Notes: generated by a model not told the origin, from the sequence alone. A DNA stretch of 18,843 nucleotides from an uncultured Lachnospiraceae bacterium (GCA_934338765.1 CAKRHL010000024.1:1-18843), one strand, 5' to 3'. Counted from the first letter of the stretch, positions 1 to 7,938 are shown. A program made the numbers and translations.

Positions 1-2
1 CT

Positions 3-773
3 ACAGAGCTGTGGTGCAAGGCTCCGGGGCTTTGTTCGGTGGGGCTGATCTCTCCCGGTGGCGAATACAGTGGCAGGACATATGCCAGAGTCGGGGAACG
101 CCAGGTGATCCGATTCCTGCTGGAGAAGACTGTGGTTTATATTGATTATCTTCTGGTGTCCTTTGAAAGCGGGGATGAATGTGTCCGTATCCGTTTTTTT
201 GGACCGGAGGAGGGAATCTGGCGCATTCGGGTATTTAATGAGACGGACATTCCGGTGCAGTTCGATATGTGGCTTCCAATCCGGGATTTTATCCGGCAGG
301 GGACATATTTTCTGCGTCCGGATCCCAACATTACCATATGTGATCCTGCGAATAATTCCCAGATCATTTCTGTTTCTGATTATGATGGAGCGAACCGCAG
401 CGTGGTGGCGGATGCAAGCCGCGGCTATAACTGGCGGGGAGAGATTGTGCCGGATATTGCGGCTCCCGGTGTCAATATTTTTGGTCCCCTGCCGAGACAG
501 GGAAATGTCATGATTTCTGCAGGAGATGCCACACCGCGCTACGGTTACCGGACCGGCTCCAGTGCGGCGGCTGCGGTCACGGCAGGAGCGGCAGTATTGC
601 TGGCAGAATGGGGGATTGTCAGAGAAAATGATATCAATATGGATAGTGTGGGAGTTCAGAAATATCTGATCCGCGGAGCAAACCGGTCGGGCAGAGCATT
701 TCCAAATGAGGAGTGGGGCTATGGAACTTTAGATCTGTATGGGGCTTTTGAAGTGATCCGCACAAAGCCGTAA
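3..773 (+). CDS. S8 (subtilisin-like) peptidase, Csp-like, 3' part only
   Basis: C-terminal 256 codons of a subtilase; the frame is open through the left edge, so the GTG at 39 is internal and the true start lies outside. The part seen holds the segment PDIAAPGVNIFGP, typical before the active-site serine of clostridial subtilases, and then TGSSAAAAVTAGAAVLL, where GSS replaces the usual GTS; the second Ser (codon 561-563) would be the nucleophile. The upstream part (about 90-330) is a beta-rich stretch ending in FLRPDPNITI, as in the jelly-roll-like insert of clostridial CspB/CspC-type proteins. The catalytic Asp and His are off the window, so activity cannot be judged. Known family members process spore germination proteins or are secreted; which role applies here is unknown. 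The gene runs toward the LysR gene, 70 bp away, with no strong terminator between. Confidence 0.85.
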   Translation, partial: TELWCKAPGLCSVGLISPGGEYSGRTYARVGERQVIRFLLEKTVVYIDYLLVSFESGDECVRIRFFGPEEGIWRIRVFNETDIPVQFDMWLPIRDFIRQGTYFLRPDPNITICDPANNSQIISVSDYDGANRSVVADASRGYNWRGEIVPDIAAPGVNIFGPLPRQGNVMISAGDATPRYGYRTGSSAAAAVTAGAAVLLAEWGIVRENDINMDSVGVQKYLIRGANRSGRAFPNEEWGYGTLDLYGAFEVIRTKP

Positions 774-843
774 TGTGGTGATCGCAACGGTGTCTCATAC
801 GGCAGGACGGTTATGCGAGAAGGAGTGAAAGCATTTTTTGTGT

Positions 844-1755
844 CTACTCCGTATAATCATGGGTTTCCATCCATTGCAGCAGTTTTTCGATGGAAGGATT
901 GCTGTTTTCTGTTTTCCAGATAATCTCGAAATCCACCTCCTCCGGTGTGCCGTCGCTTCGCAGCAAAGGAAGAACAATAAGATTTCGGGCATTATAATAA
1001 TAGCGGACGGCATATTCCGGTAAGATTGCAATGCCAAAGCCGGCAGATACTTCCAAAAGCACGGTCTGTACTTCACGGTCACGGCTGATAATATGAGGAA
1101 TGAAACCGCCGCGGTTATAGCAGAGCAGCACCTCCTCCGCTTCGTCTGTGGCACGTCCATGGGGCTGCATAATAATAAAATCCTCCTGTGCCAGATCACG
1201 GTAGGAAAGATGATTGTGACCGGACAGGGGATGACCGGGATAAAGCACTGCCATCAGAGGAAAACGTTTGAGAAACCGGTGCGTCATATTCTCGTAGCCC
1301 TGTGCGGCGAGAGAAAGATTCAGGACAATATCGCAGTTGTTATCTTCCAGATGATGATAGAGGGCGCTCATGTTATCGCGGATCAGATGCAGGGAAATAT
1401 TGGGGTAGGCCTCCCGGAAGGTGCGCAGAGTCTCCGAAAAACGACTTTGCTCATAGCCACGGATAAATCCGATGGACAGCTCGCCGGTAACGCCCTCAGA
1501 GGCAGTACGTGCCAGCTTGACAGCCTCTTCCGCACGGATCAGAATGGCACGGGCTTCGTTGAGATAGACCTTTCCGGCAGCGGTAAGCTCTACGTGATGC
1601 TTGTCCCGGACAAACAGTGAAACGCCCAGACGCTTTTCCAGAGACTGGATCTGCAGAGTGATGGCTGTCTGGGAAATATAGCATTTCTTCGCGGCTTTTG
1701 TAAAGCTTAATGATTCTGCCACTGCAATAAAATATTCTAATTGTTTTAAATTCAT
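844..1755 (-). CDS. LysR-family transcriptional regulator
   Basis: A 303-aa LysR-type regulator of normal family length. The N-terminal winged helix-turn-helix is clear (MNLKQLEYFIAVAESLSF, then SFTKAAKKCYISQTAITLQI around residues 17-37), followed by the linker helix and a periplasmic-binding-like effector domain from about residue 90 (ELSIGFIRGYE). I start at ATG 1755, not at an in-frame upstream codon, because AGGGGGA lies 8 nt before it and the family N-terminus begins exactly there. The gene diverges from the YkvI-type transporter with overlapping promoters, so by the usual LysR rule it should control the transporter-aminotransferase operon and repress itself. The effector is unknown; an amino acid is a reasonable guess from the neighbours. 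Confidence 0.93.
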   Translation of the reverse strand: MNLKQLEYFIAVAESLSFTKAAKKCYISQTAITLQIQSLEKRLGVSLFVRDKHHVELTAAGKVYLNEARAILIRAEEAVKLARTASEGVTGELSIGFIRGYEQSRFSETLRTFREAYPNISLHLIRDNMSALYHHLEDNNCDIVLNLSLAAQGYENMTHRFLKRFPLMAVLYPGHPLSGHNHLSYRDLAQEDFIIMQPHGRATDEAEEVLLCYNRGGFIPHIISRDREVQTVLLEVSAGFGIAILPEYAVRYYYNARNLIVLPLLRSDGTPEEVDFEIIWKTENSNPSIEKLLQWMETHDYTE

Positions 1756-1770
1756 AAATACATCCCCCTG

Positions 1771-1789
1771 TAATAAGATTAACTTATTA
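1771..1789. promoter_or_regulatory. Perfect dyad TAATAAG-attaa-CTTATTA, likely LysR operator
   Basis: Perfect 7+5+7 inverted repeat. The inner ATAAG-N5-CTTAT fits the T-N11-A rule of LysR binding sites. It overlaps the -10 box and start region of the LysR gene, the position expected for autorepression. Binding is inferred. Confidence 0.6.
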
Positions 1790-1814
1790 TAATATCTGAT
1801 AATCATATTGGCAA
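1786..1814 (-). promoter_or_regulatory. Sigma-A promoter of the LysR gene
   Basis: On the minus strand: TTGCCA (1814-1809), a 17-nt spacer, then TATAAT (1791-1786). The -35 box overlaps that of the opposing transporter promoter. Confidence 0.7.
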
Positions 1815-1837
1815 GTCGGATAAATTTGTTTTATAAT
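1808..1837 (+). promoter_or_regulatory. Sigma-A promoter of the ykvI-like operon
   Basis: TTGGCA (1808-1813), an 18-nt spacer, then a perfect TATAAT (1832-1837), giving a leader of about 30 nt before the ATG at 1873. The -35 box shares five base pairs with the -35 box of the LysR promoter. Confidence 0.7.
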
Positions 1838-1872
1838 TTAGAAAAGATATTACGAAAGAAAGTGAGAAAATT

Positions 1873-3015
1873 ATGGGAAAACTGAAAGAATTCTATGAAG
1901 GAAAGTATGCCCGCTATATTCTGCCGGGCGTGCTGCTGCAGTCTGTGCTGATCGGTGGAGGTTATGCGACCGGCCGTGAGATCTATTCTTACGGAGCAAA
2001 ATTCGGAAGTATGGGATGGATCGCCGGACTTACCATTGGAATCGGATTTGCGCTTTTTGCCTTTCTGACCTTTGAGATCTGCCGTATTTATAAGGTGTAT
2101 GATTACAAGAATTATATCCAGAAGGTGATCGGACCATTGTGGCCGGTGATGGATATTCTGACGGTCTTGATCGCTATTCTGCTGATCGCAGTTATGGCGG
2201 CAGCGACAGGAAGTATTTTTGAACAGGCAGGTATGCCGAATATTCTGGGCTCCGTTGTGATCGTATTGATCTGTGGATTCTTGAATTTCAAGGGTTCAAA
2301 GCTGATTGAAAAGTTTGAATCCATGGGAACGATTCTATTGTATGGAGGCTATATTTTATTTACGATCCTTGTTATTGTAAATAAGGGAAGTAATATTCCG
2401 AAGGTATTTTCTACGATGGATACCAGTGCGTATGATGGTTCCGTGACAGTTCCTCTGTGTATTTACACAGGTATTTTATATGTGGCTTACAATATCAATT
2501 CCATTCCTATGGGAATGTTTTCACTGACACGTCAGACTAAGAGGAAAGAGACATTTATTTCCGGTATGATCGCCGGTCTTTTGATGGTCATTCCGTGGTT
2601 CCTTTCTTATTTTGCTATGATGTGCTTCTATGGGGATACTTCTATTGTAGGTGCAGATGTTGCAACGCCTTGGGTGGAGATGATCAAGGCGGTACACGGA
2701 GGTCCGGTGCTTCTGGCAGTATTTAGTATCGTTATGGGTTGGACATTGGTAGAGACAGCGACCGGCTGTATTCACATGATCATTGACCGTTTTGATGTGG
2801 CTCTGGAGGAGAAGGGAGCTGCCAAGCTGACCGATGCCAAGAGAGGTATTGTTACGGTGGCGACACTGATCGGAGCACTGATCCTTTCCAGAATCGGTGT
2901 AGTAACATTGATCGAGCAGGGATATACCTATCTGTCATACGGCTTTATCCTGTTCTATCTGCTTCCGACATTGCTGGTAGGCGGTTGCCGTATTATCCGA
3001 AACTGGAATAAATAA
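1873..3015 (+). CDS. YkvI-family membrane transporter (putative amino-acid permease)
   Basis: A 380-aa, strongly hydrophobic protein with about ten predicted membrane segments and a short charged N-terminus. The first segment carries QSVLIGGGYATGREI, a glycine-rich broken-helix signature I recognise from YkvI-like proteins, a branch of the APC/LeuT-fold transporters. Length fits a complete member. Substrate is not known for most of the family. Here the gene is 43 bp upstream of an aminotransferase on the same strand with no terminator between, so an amino acid or its keto acid is the likely cargo (inference). A strong promoter and a LysR operator candidate lie directly upstream. The Shine-Dalgarno site is weak (AGTGAG, 1861-1866). 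It could instead be an exporter. Confidence 0.8.
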   Translation: MGKLKEFYEGKYARYILPGVLLQSVLIGGGYATGREIYSYGAKFGSMGWIAGLTIGIGFALFAFLTFEICRIYKVYDYKNYIQKVIGPLWPVMDILTVLIAILLIAVMAAATGSIFEQAGMPNILGSVVIVLICGFLNFKGSKLIEKFESMGTILLYGGYILFTILVIVNKGSNIPKVFSTMDTSAYDGSVTVPLCIYTGILYVAYNINSIPMGMFSLTRQTKRKETFISGMIAGLLMVIPWFLSYFAMMCFYGDTSIVGADVATPWVEMIKAVHGGPVLLAVFSIVMGWTLVETATGCIHMIIDRFDVALEEKGAAKLTDAKRGIVTVATLIGALILSRIGVVTLIEQGYTYLSYGFILFYLLPTLLVGGCRIIRNWNK

Positions 3016-3058
3016 GCAGAAGTATCATGAGATATTTTGGAATGGAAGGAGAATATAA

Positions 3059-3904
3059 ATGCAAAATGTAGGATATTATAATGGAGAGCTTGGCGCATTG
3101 GAGGAAATGAAGATTCCAATGTTGGACCGTGCGGTTTATTTTGGAGATGGCTGCTATGATGCCACCACATTTGCCAACAATAAGATTTTTGGTGAGAAGG
3201 ATCATTTAGATCGTTTTTATAATAGCTGCAGGCTGCTGGAAATCCCGTTTGATATGCCGAGGGAGGAGCTGGTTGCTGAGCTGCAGAAATGTATTGATGC
3301 CAATGATAGCGATCATGGTATGCTTTACTGGCAGTGTTCCCGTGGTACAGCACCTCGTGATCATAGGTTCCCGCCGAAGGAAGTAAAGCCGAATCTGATG
3401 ATCTTTACGGTACCTTGTGAGCTGATTCCGTTTGATCAGACTTTCCGCCTGATCTCCATGGAGGATACCCGCTTCCTCCACTGCAATATTAAGACGTTGA
3501 ATCTCATTCCAAGCGTTATTGCATATCAGCGCTGCATAGAGCAGGGGTGTCAGGAGACGGTATTCCACAGGGGAGACCGCGTGACTGAATGTGCTCACAG
3601 CAATATTCTGATGATCAAGGATGGGGTGTTGTGTACTCCGCCAAGAGACAATCTGATCCTGCCGGGTATTACTTTGAAGCATCTGCTGATGCTTGCAGAG
3701 CAGAATGGAATTCCAACCAAAGAAGCACCGTTTACCATGCAGGAGCTTGCAGAGGCAGACGAGGTAATCGTCAGCAGTTCCGGCGGACTCTGTACACAGG
3801 CTGTTGAGCTGGATGGAAAGCCGGTGGGCGGCAAGGCTCCGGAGCTTTTAAAGAAGCTTCAGGATGCGTATGCGGCTTATTATGCTGAGGACACAAAGGC
3901 TTAA
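3059..3904 (+). CDS. dat: Class IV PLP aminotransferase, D-alanine aminotransferase-like
   Basis: A 281-aa fold-type IV PLP enzyme. The catalytic lysine is K145 in NIKTLN and the cofactor-contacting glutamate is E177 in VTECAHSN, the same numbers as in Bacillus D-amino acid aminotransferase. GDGCYD (30-34) and the substrate-carboxylate segment RGTAPRDHRFP (95-105) also fit the D-amino acid type better than the branched-chain type. It would interconvert D-alanine and other D-amino acids with 2-oxo acids such as 2-oxoglutarate, in the cytoplasm. AAGGAGAATATAA precedes the ATG. It is probably co-transcribed with the YkvI-like transporter, suggesting uptake and deamination of an amino acid. Its stop overlaps the stop of the convergent PucR-family gene by four bases (TTAA). 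The alternative is branched-chain or 4-amino-4-deoxychorismate lyase-type activity. Confidence 0.85.
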   Translation: MQNVGYYNGELGALEEMKIPMLDRAVYFGDGCYDATTFANNKIFGEKDHLDRFYNSCRLLEIPFDMPREELVAELQKCIDANDSDHGMLYWQCSRGTAPRDHRFPPKEVKPNLMIFTVPCELIPFDQTFRLISMEDTRFLHCNIKTLNLIPSVIAYQRCIEQGCQETVFHRGDRVTECAHSNILMIKDGVLCTPPRDNLILPGITLKHLLMLAEQNGIPTKEAPFTMQELAEADEVIVSSSGGLCTQAVELDGKPVGGKAPELLKKLQDAYAAYYAEDTKA

Positions 3905-4902
3905 AGATACGGACGTACATCATTCATATAAAAGGCGAGAAGAAGTCTTGTTTTCTGGATTGCAGTATCCATGGAAACAAGGCTTTTTATTTTCTGGATA
4001 CGATAATTTACAGTGTTACGGTGTAAGAAAAGTTCATCGGCAACCTTTTGGATGCTGCCATCGTGTTCCAGCCAACAGCGCAAGGTCTGACGGAGAGCGG
4101 GATCCTCCAAAGGTGCCAGAAGCTGTTCCGTTTGGGCAAAGACCTCCGGATCTTCAATAGCAAGAACTGCATTATAGAGTCCGATATTGCGGAAATGAGT
4201 TTTTGATTTTCCACGGATGTGACTGACGATCAGGGCGCGGGAGGCATGCTTTGCCTGTGTCCGGATAGACTGGGGGGAGGAGATGGGCTCACTGATACCG
4301 CAGAAGGTGTGCTCCGGAATATCAGGGATAACCGGAGCCGCATAATAAAAGAGGTTTCCTTTTCGCGTCTGGGCGTACCAGGCAAATGACAGATCCTGAT
4401 CGGCGATCAGCAGAAAACATCCCCGGAATCCCTCTAATATAGGAATATCCTTTTCTCTGATCTCTCCCTCCAGAGCCCGGGAAAGACTTTCCGTCCGCAA
4501 GTCCTGTGTTCTTTTTTCGGAAATAATTTCGTTACAGTAATCCTGCATCAGATCTGCAATGTGGATTTCCCAGGGCATAGAAAAAAGAGGGAACTGATGC
4601 TCCTGACACCATTCCTGTACGTTTTTTGGTACAGATGCAATGTAGGGTCCCATATTCAGGACAAGTCCACAGACATGACGTTCCCAGAGACGCTTGATAA
4701 AGGACAGGAGCTGATCACTTCCCGCAGTCTCCAGTCCGGTGGTGATGATCAGCTCGTTTCCCCGGAGAAAGCTGCTGTTATTGCTGTCTTCCACCAGATG
4801 CACCCAGGAGATCCGGTGATCCAGCCGGGCATTTGGGATCAGAAGCTGAAGCCGGTATTTATGTTGTGTCTGATGATAAAAATATTCTAAGGTTAATGCC
4901 AT
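3901..4902 (-). CDS. PucR-family transcriptional regulator
   Basis: A 333-aa regulator. Residues 1 to about 125 match the PucR N-terminal domain (LRGNELIITTGL near 46-57, then FIKRLWERHVCGLVL). The C-terminus (about 275-333) is the PucR helix-turn-helix, with HDGSIQKVADELFLHRNTVN and RIQKIKSL. The middle part is less conserved. Start at ATG 4902 is supported by GGAGG 7 nt upstream. Family members PutR and AdeR in Bacillus activate adjacent amino-acid catabolic genes. This gene is divergent from the GABA aminotransferase/4-hydroxybutyrate dehydrogenase operon, so it is the obvious candidate activator of that operon, probably responding to its substrate. It converges on the dat-like gene with overlapping stop codons. 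Confidence 0.9.
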   Translation of the reverse strand: MALTLEYFYHQTQHKYRLQLLIPNARLDHRISWVHLVEDSNNSSFLRGNELIITTGLETAGSDQLLSFIKRLWERHVCGLVLNMGPYIASVPKNVQEWCQEHQFPLFSMPWEIHIADLMQDYCNEIISEKRTQDLRTESLSRALEGEIREKDIPILEGFRGCFLLIADQDLSFAWYAQTRKGNLFYYAAPVIPDIPEHTFCGISEPISSPQSIRTQAKHASRALIVSHIRGKSKTHFRNIGLYNAVLAIEDPEVFAQTEQLLAPLEDPALRQTLRCWLEHDGSIQKVADELFLHRNTVNYRIQKIKSLVSMDTAIQKTRLLLAFYMNDVRPYL

Positions 4903-4985
4903 GGGAAAACCTCCGTTTTGATGGGATAACGCAACTCCGAAAATCTGAAGTCTGTTTTACGGTTAACTGTTTCCTATGAGACTCC

Positions 4986-5016
4986 ATTATATCAAAAATT
5001 CGCAATACTCCGGCAA
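4986..5016 (-). promoter_or_regulatory. Promoter of the PucR-family gene
   Basis: On the minus strand: TTGCCG (5016-5011), a 19-nt spacer, then TATAAT (4991-4986) with an extended -10 TG (TGATATAAT). The long spacer is offset by the perfect -10. The leader is about 80 nt. Confidence 0.5.
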
Positions 5017-5073
5017 AAGGTTCGAAAAAGTTCTGCTTTTCCTCACTCGCGGGCGCGTTAACATCGTAATTAG

Positions 5074-5097
5074 CCGGTTACAAGGTGCAAGCACCGG
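5074..5097. other. Overlapping small palindromes in the pucR-gabT spacer
   Basis: GGTGC-aa-GCACC (5084-5095) lies inside a second pairing CCGGT (5074-5078) with ACCGG (5093-5097). The two pairings share bases and exclude each other. There is no T-run, so this is not a terminator. It could be an operator. No coding sequence is supported between 4903 and 5263. Confidence 0.3.
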
Positions 5098-5150
5098 TAT
5101 CTGTCTGATTGCTATGTTCACTTTTGCCTCCGCGCATATTATACCTTATT

Positions 5151-5193
5151 TGTGCTGACAGCACAAGAGAAACACATTTCTTTATGCTGTAAT
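5151..5193 (+). promoter_or_regulatory. Candidate activator-dependent promoter of gabT-4hbD
   Basis: A perfect dyad TGTGCT-gac-AGCACA (5151-5165) sits upstream of an extended -10, TGCTGTAAT (5185-5193), that lacks a recognisable -35 box. The dyad centre is about 42 bp before the expected transcription start near 5200, the usual place for an activator that replaces a -35. The PucR-family protein is the natural candidate to bind it. This is inferred from geometry only. Confidence 0.45.
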
Positions 5194-5224
5194 ACATAGA
5201 AAATGTTTGTTTATCATGCTAGGA

Positions 5225-5237
5225 TTGACATTGTCAA
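5225..5237. promoter_or_regulatory. Dyad TTGACA-t-TGTCAA just before the gabT ribosome binding site
   Basis: Perfect 6+1+6 inverted repeat, 13 nt before the GGAGG at 5251. TTGACA looks like a -35 box but no -10 follows at a proper distance before the start codon. It is a possible operator or second regulator site, of unknown function. Confidence 0.35.
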
Positions 5238-5263
5238 AAAGATCATATAAGGAGGAATCGATT

Positions 5264-6619
5264 ATGTTACGAGATGCATTACCGAAGATTATTACTGAAA
5301 GTGTACCGGGTCCTAAGTCTAAGGCCCTGATCGACAGAAGACATGAGGCTGTTCCGGATGCTATCGGATGTGCATATCCGGTTGCGATCAAGCGCGGTGA
5401 GGGAGCCATGGTAGAAGACCTGGATGGCAACTATTTCCTTGACTGGGTTGGCGGCGTTGGTGTCCTGAATGTGGGATACAGTCAGCCGGCCATGGTAGAG
5501 GCAGTAAAGGAGCAGGCGGAGAGATTCTTCCACGGAATGTTTAATATTGTGACCCATGAGGGTTATGTAGCACTGGCTGAGAAGTTAAATGGGATCGTAC
5601 CGGTAAAGGGTGACAAAAAGCGGACATTCTTTGCCAACAGCGGTGCTGAGGCAGATGAGAATGCGGTAAAGATCGCAAGGGGATTTACAAAACGTCCAAA
5701 CATCATTGTATTTTCCGGAGCCTTTCACGGACGTACGGAGCTGACCATGACCATGACCTCCAAGAAGGCATATGCCACTAGCATGGGACCTCTTTCCCAC
5801 GGTGTATTCCGTGCGAGATTCCCGTATCTGTACCGTAAACCGGCCGGTATGCCGGAGGAGGCAGCGATTGACTATTACATTAGTTCGATCTATGATGTGT
5901 TTGAAGAGTGCGGCGCAGCAGATACCATTGCAGCCATTGTGGTAGAGCCTCTGCAGGGCGAGGGTGGTTTTATCCCGGCTCCGATCGAGTGGGTAAAGGC
6001 AGTGCGCAAGATCTGTGATGAGAATGGAATCCTTCTGGTGGCAGATGAGGTGCAGGCTGGATTCTGCCGGACAGGCCGTATGTTTGCGTCAGAGTATTGG
6101 AAGGATGCGGGATGCGCACCGGATATTCTGGCAACCGCAAAGTCTATTGCAGGCGGTATGCCTCTCAGTGCGATCATAGCAAGAGAGGAGATCATGCAGG
6201 CAGTACCGGCAGGCACCATCGGTGGTACATACTGTGGTAATGCGGTATCCTGCGCTTCTGCTTTGAAAGCCATTGAGATCATGGAAAAGGACGATCTGGC
6301 CGGACGTGCCATGGAGATCGGCAAAAAGGTTACGGCACGTTATGAGGCGATGAAGGAGAAATACGGCGTCATTGGTGATGTGCGTGGACTGGGCGCCATG
6401 ATCGGTCTGGAGTTTGTCAAGGATCAGGAATCCAAGGAGCCCAATCCGGCTCTGGTAAAGGCTCTGGTACAGGAATGTGCTGCCAACGGTCTGATCGTGG
6501 AGAGCGCCGGTATCTATGGAAATGTTATCCGTTTCCTCGCTCCACTGGTGATCACGGATGAACAGCTTGAGGCAGGACTGGATATTATGGAAAATGCAAT
6601 CGCCAGGCTTACGGCATAA
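5264..6619 (+). CDS. gabT: Class III PLP aminotransferase, probable 4-aminobutyrate aminotransferase
   Basis: A 451-aa fold-type I class III aminotransferase. Visible landmarks are NSGAEADENAVKIAR (125-139; phosphate-binding region, with D131 where most members have V), GAFHGRT (152-158), VVEPLQGEGG (226-235), the cofactor Asp D261 in LVADEVQAGF, and the Schiff-base lysine K293 in ATAKSIAGGMP. Start ATG 5264 is set by AAGGAGG 8 nt upstream; the TTG at 5207 has no such site. Sequence alone cannot separate GABA from ornithine or other omega-amino substrates, but the next gene is 4-hydroxybutyrate dehydrogenase 34 bp away. GABA plus 2-oxoglutarate to succinate semialdehyde plus glutamate is therefore the best call. 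The gene is probably under the divergent PucR-family regulator. Confidence 0.87.
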   Translation: MLRDALPKIITESVPGPKSKALIDRRHEAVPDAIGCAYPVAIKRGEGAMVEDLDGNYFLDWVGGVGVLNVGYSQPAMVEAVKEQAERFFHGMFNIVTHEGYVALAEKLNGIVPVKGDKKRTFFANSGAEADENAVKIARGFTKRPNIIVFSGAFHGRTELTMTMTSKKAYATSMGPLSHGVFRARFPYLYRKPAGMPEEAAIDYYISSIYDVFEECGAADTIAAIVVEPLQGEGGFIPAPIEWVKAVRKICDENGILLVADEVQAGFCRTGRMFASEYWKDAGCAPDILATAKSIAGGMPLSAIIAREEIMQAVPAGTIGGTYCGNAVSCASALKAIEIMEKDDLAGRAMEIGKKVTARYEAMKEKYGVIGDVRGLGAMIGLEFVKDQESKEPNPALVKALVQECAANGLIVESAGIYGNVIRFLAPLVITDEQLEAGLDIMENAIARLTA

Positions 6620-6653
6620 GACTTACATTGTAGTTTTGGAAATGGGGTAAAAT

Positions 6654-7766
6654 ATGAAAGAATTAATGATCAAACCGGAGATCTATCATTTTGATACGGT
6701 CCGCGCATTTGCGGAGGAGTTTCAGATCGGAGAGGGAGATCTGGTGGTTACGAACGAGTATATATACAAACCGTTTTTTGGAGATCTGGATCTGAAATGT
6801 GATGTGATCTTTCAGGAGAAATACGGGCAGGGAGAGCCTTCTGACGATATGGTGGAGGCAATGTATAAGGATATTCACGGAGAGCATAAGCGTGTGATCG
6901 CCGTTGGAGGAGGGACTGTGATTGATATCTCCAAGCTCTTTGCACTCAAAGAGGTATCTCCGGTATTGGATCTCTATGACGGGAAGATCACGCCGGTCAA
7001 GGATAAAGAGCTTGTGCTTGTGCCAACCACCTGCGGTACCGGCAGTGAAGTGACCAATATCGCGATCCTTGCATTAAACAGCCGCGGTACCAAGAAGGGA
7101 CTTGCCGTGGACGAAATGTACGGTGACAGTGCGGTGCTTGTGCCGGAGCTGTTGGAGAGTCTGCCGTTTGGCGTGTTTGCTACAAGCTCCATTGATGCGC
7201 TGGTACATGCAGTGGAGTCAAGTCTTTCGCCAAAGGGTAACCAGACCACAAGGATGTTTGGATATAAGGCGATCGAGATGATCCTTGCCGGTTATCAGGA
7301 GATTGCGAAAAACGGTCCGGAGGCGAGAAAGCCACTGCTGTCACAGTTTCTCATGGCAAGTAACTATGCGGGAATTGCCTTCGGCAACGCCGGATGTGCT
7401 GCGGTACATGCCATGAGTTATCCGTTGGGAGCCACGTATCATGTGCCTCACGGGGAGTCTAATTATGCCATGTTTACCGGTGTGATGAAGAACTATATGG
7501 AGATCAAAAAGGACGGCGAGATTGCAAAGCTCAACCGTTTTATTGCAGATATCCTCGGCTGTTCCACTGATGATGTCTATGAGGAGCTTGAAAAGCTGTT
7601 GGATCATCTGATCCAGAAGAAGCCTCTTCATGAATATGGTATGCGGGAGGAAGAGATCGAAGAATTTACGGATTCCGTGATTGAAAATCAGCAGAGACTT
7701 CTCGCCAACAACTTTGTACCGCTAGACAGAGAGCGCATGATCAAGATCTACAGGGAGCTGTACTGA
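6654..7766 (+). CDS. 4hbD: 4-hydroxybutyrate dehydrogenase (iron-dependent alcohol dehydrogenase family)
   Basis: A 370-aa group III alcohol dehydrogenase, nearly the same length as the Clostridium kluyveri enzyme and with long stretches I recognise from it (TNEYIYKPF, FQEKYGQGEPSD, VPTTCGTGSEVTN, SNYAGIAFGNAG, YGMREEEIEEF). GGGTVID (85-91) is the NAD-binding turn. Metal ligands by family pattern are D181, H185, H252 and H266, all present. It reduces succinate semialdehyde to 4-hydroxybutyrate with NAD(P)H, or the reverse. It sits 34 bp after the GABA aminotransferase and ends before a strong terminator, so the two form an operon. Genes for the later steps to butyrate (4-hydroxybutyrate CoA-transferase and 4-hydroxybutyryl-CoA dehydratase) are not in the window. 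Confidence 0.93.
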   Translation: MKELMIKPEIYHFDTVRAFAEEFQIGEGDLVVTNEYIYKPFFGDLDLKCDVIFQEKYGQGEPSDDMVEAMYKDIHGEHKRVIAVGGGTVIDISKLFALKEVSPVLDLYDGKITPVKDKELVLVPTTCGTGSEVTNIAILALNSRGTKKGLAVDEMYGDSAVLVPELLESLPFGVFATSSIDALVHAVESSLSPKGNQTTRMFGYKAIEMILAGYQEIAKNGPEARKPLLSQFLMASNYAGIAFGNAGCAAVHAMSYPLGATYHVPHGESNYAMFTGVMKNYMEIKKDGEIAKLNRFIADILGCSTDDVYEELEKLLDHLIQKKPLHEYGMREEEIEEFTDSVIENQQRLLANNFVPLDRERMIKIYRELY

Positions 7767-7831
7767 AATATTACCGGTTTATAAGACGTGAAGTGCTGCA
7801 GCTGCGAATTAATAATATAAATTTACAACGT

Positions 7832-7867
7832 AAAAGCAGGATCTTTTGAAAAGGATCCTGCTTTTTT
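7832..7867 (+). terminator. Rho-independent terminator of the gabT-4hbD operon
   Basis: A 12-bp stem AAAAGCAGGATC / GATCCTGCTTTT around TTTTGAAAAG, which can pair further, followed by TTTTTT. It separates the metabolic operon from the polymerase gene. Confidence 0.9.
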
Positions 7868-7873
7868 CGTGCA

Positions 7874-7902
7874 TTGACAGTAAAATACAAAATGCGTAAG
7901 AT
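7874..7902 (+). promoter_or_regulatory. Sigma-A promoter of the polymerase-like gene
   Basis: A perfect TTGACA (7874-7879), an exact 17-nt spacer, then TAAGAT (7897-7902). Transcription would start near 7909, so an ATG at 7918 would have almost no leader, which favours the start at 7939. Confidence 0.7.
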
Positions 7903-7938
7903 ATTTTATATATTATTATGAAAGAGGTTTTGGCACGT

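Noticed and set aside
1093..1620. Plus-strand 175-aa open frame
   Set aside because: Antisense shadow of the LysR gene, with no ribosome binding site and no recognisable domains.
4976..5158. 60-aa plus-strand open frame in the regulator-gabT spacer
   Set aside because: No ribosome binding site, covers promoter elements, and its sequence looks random.
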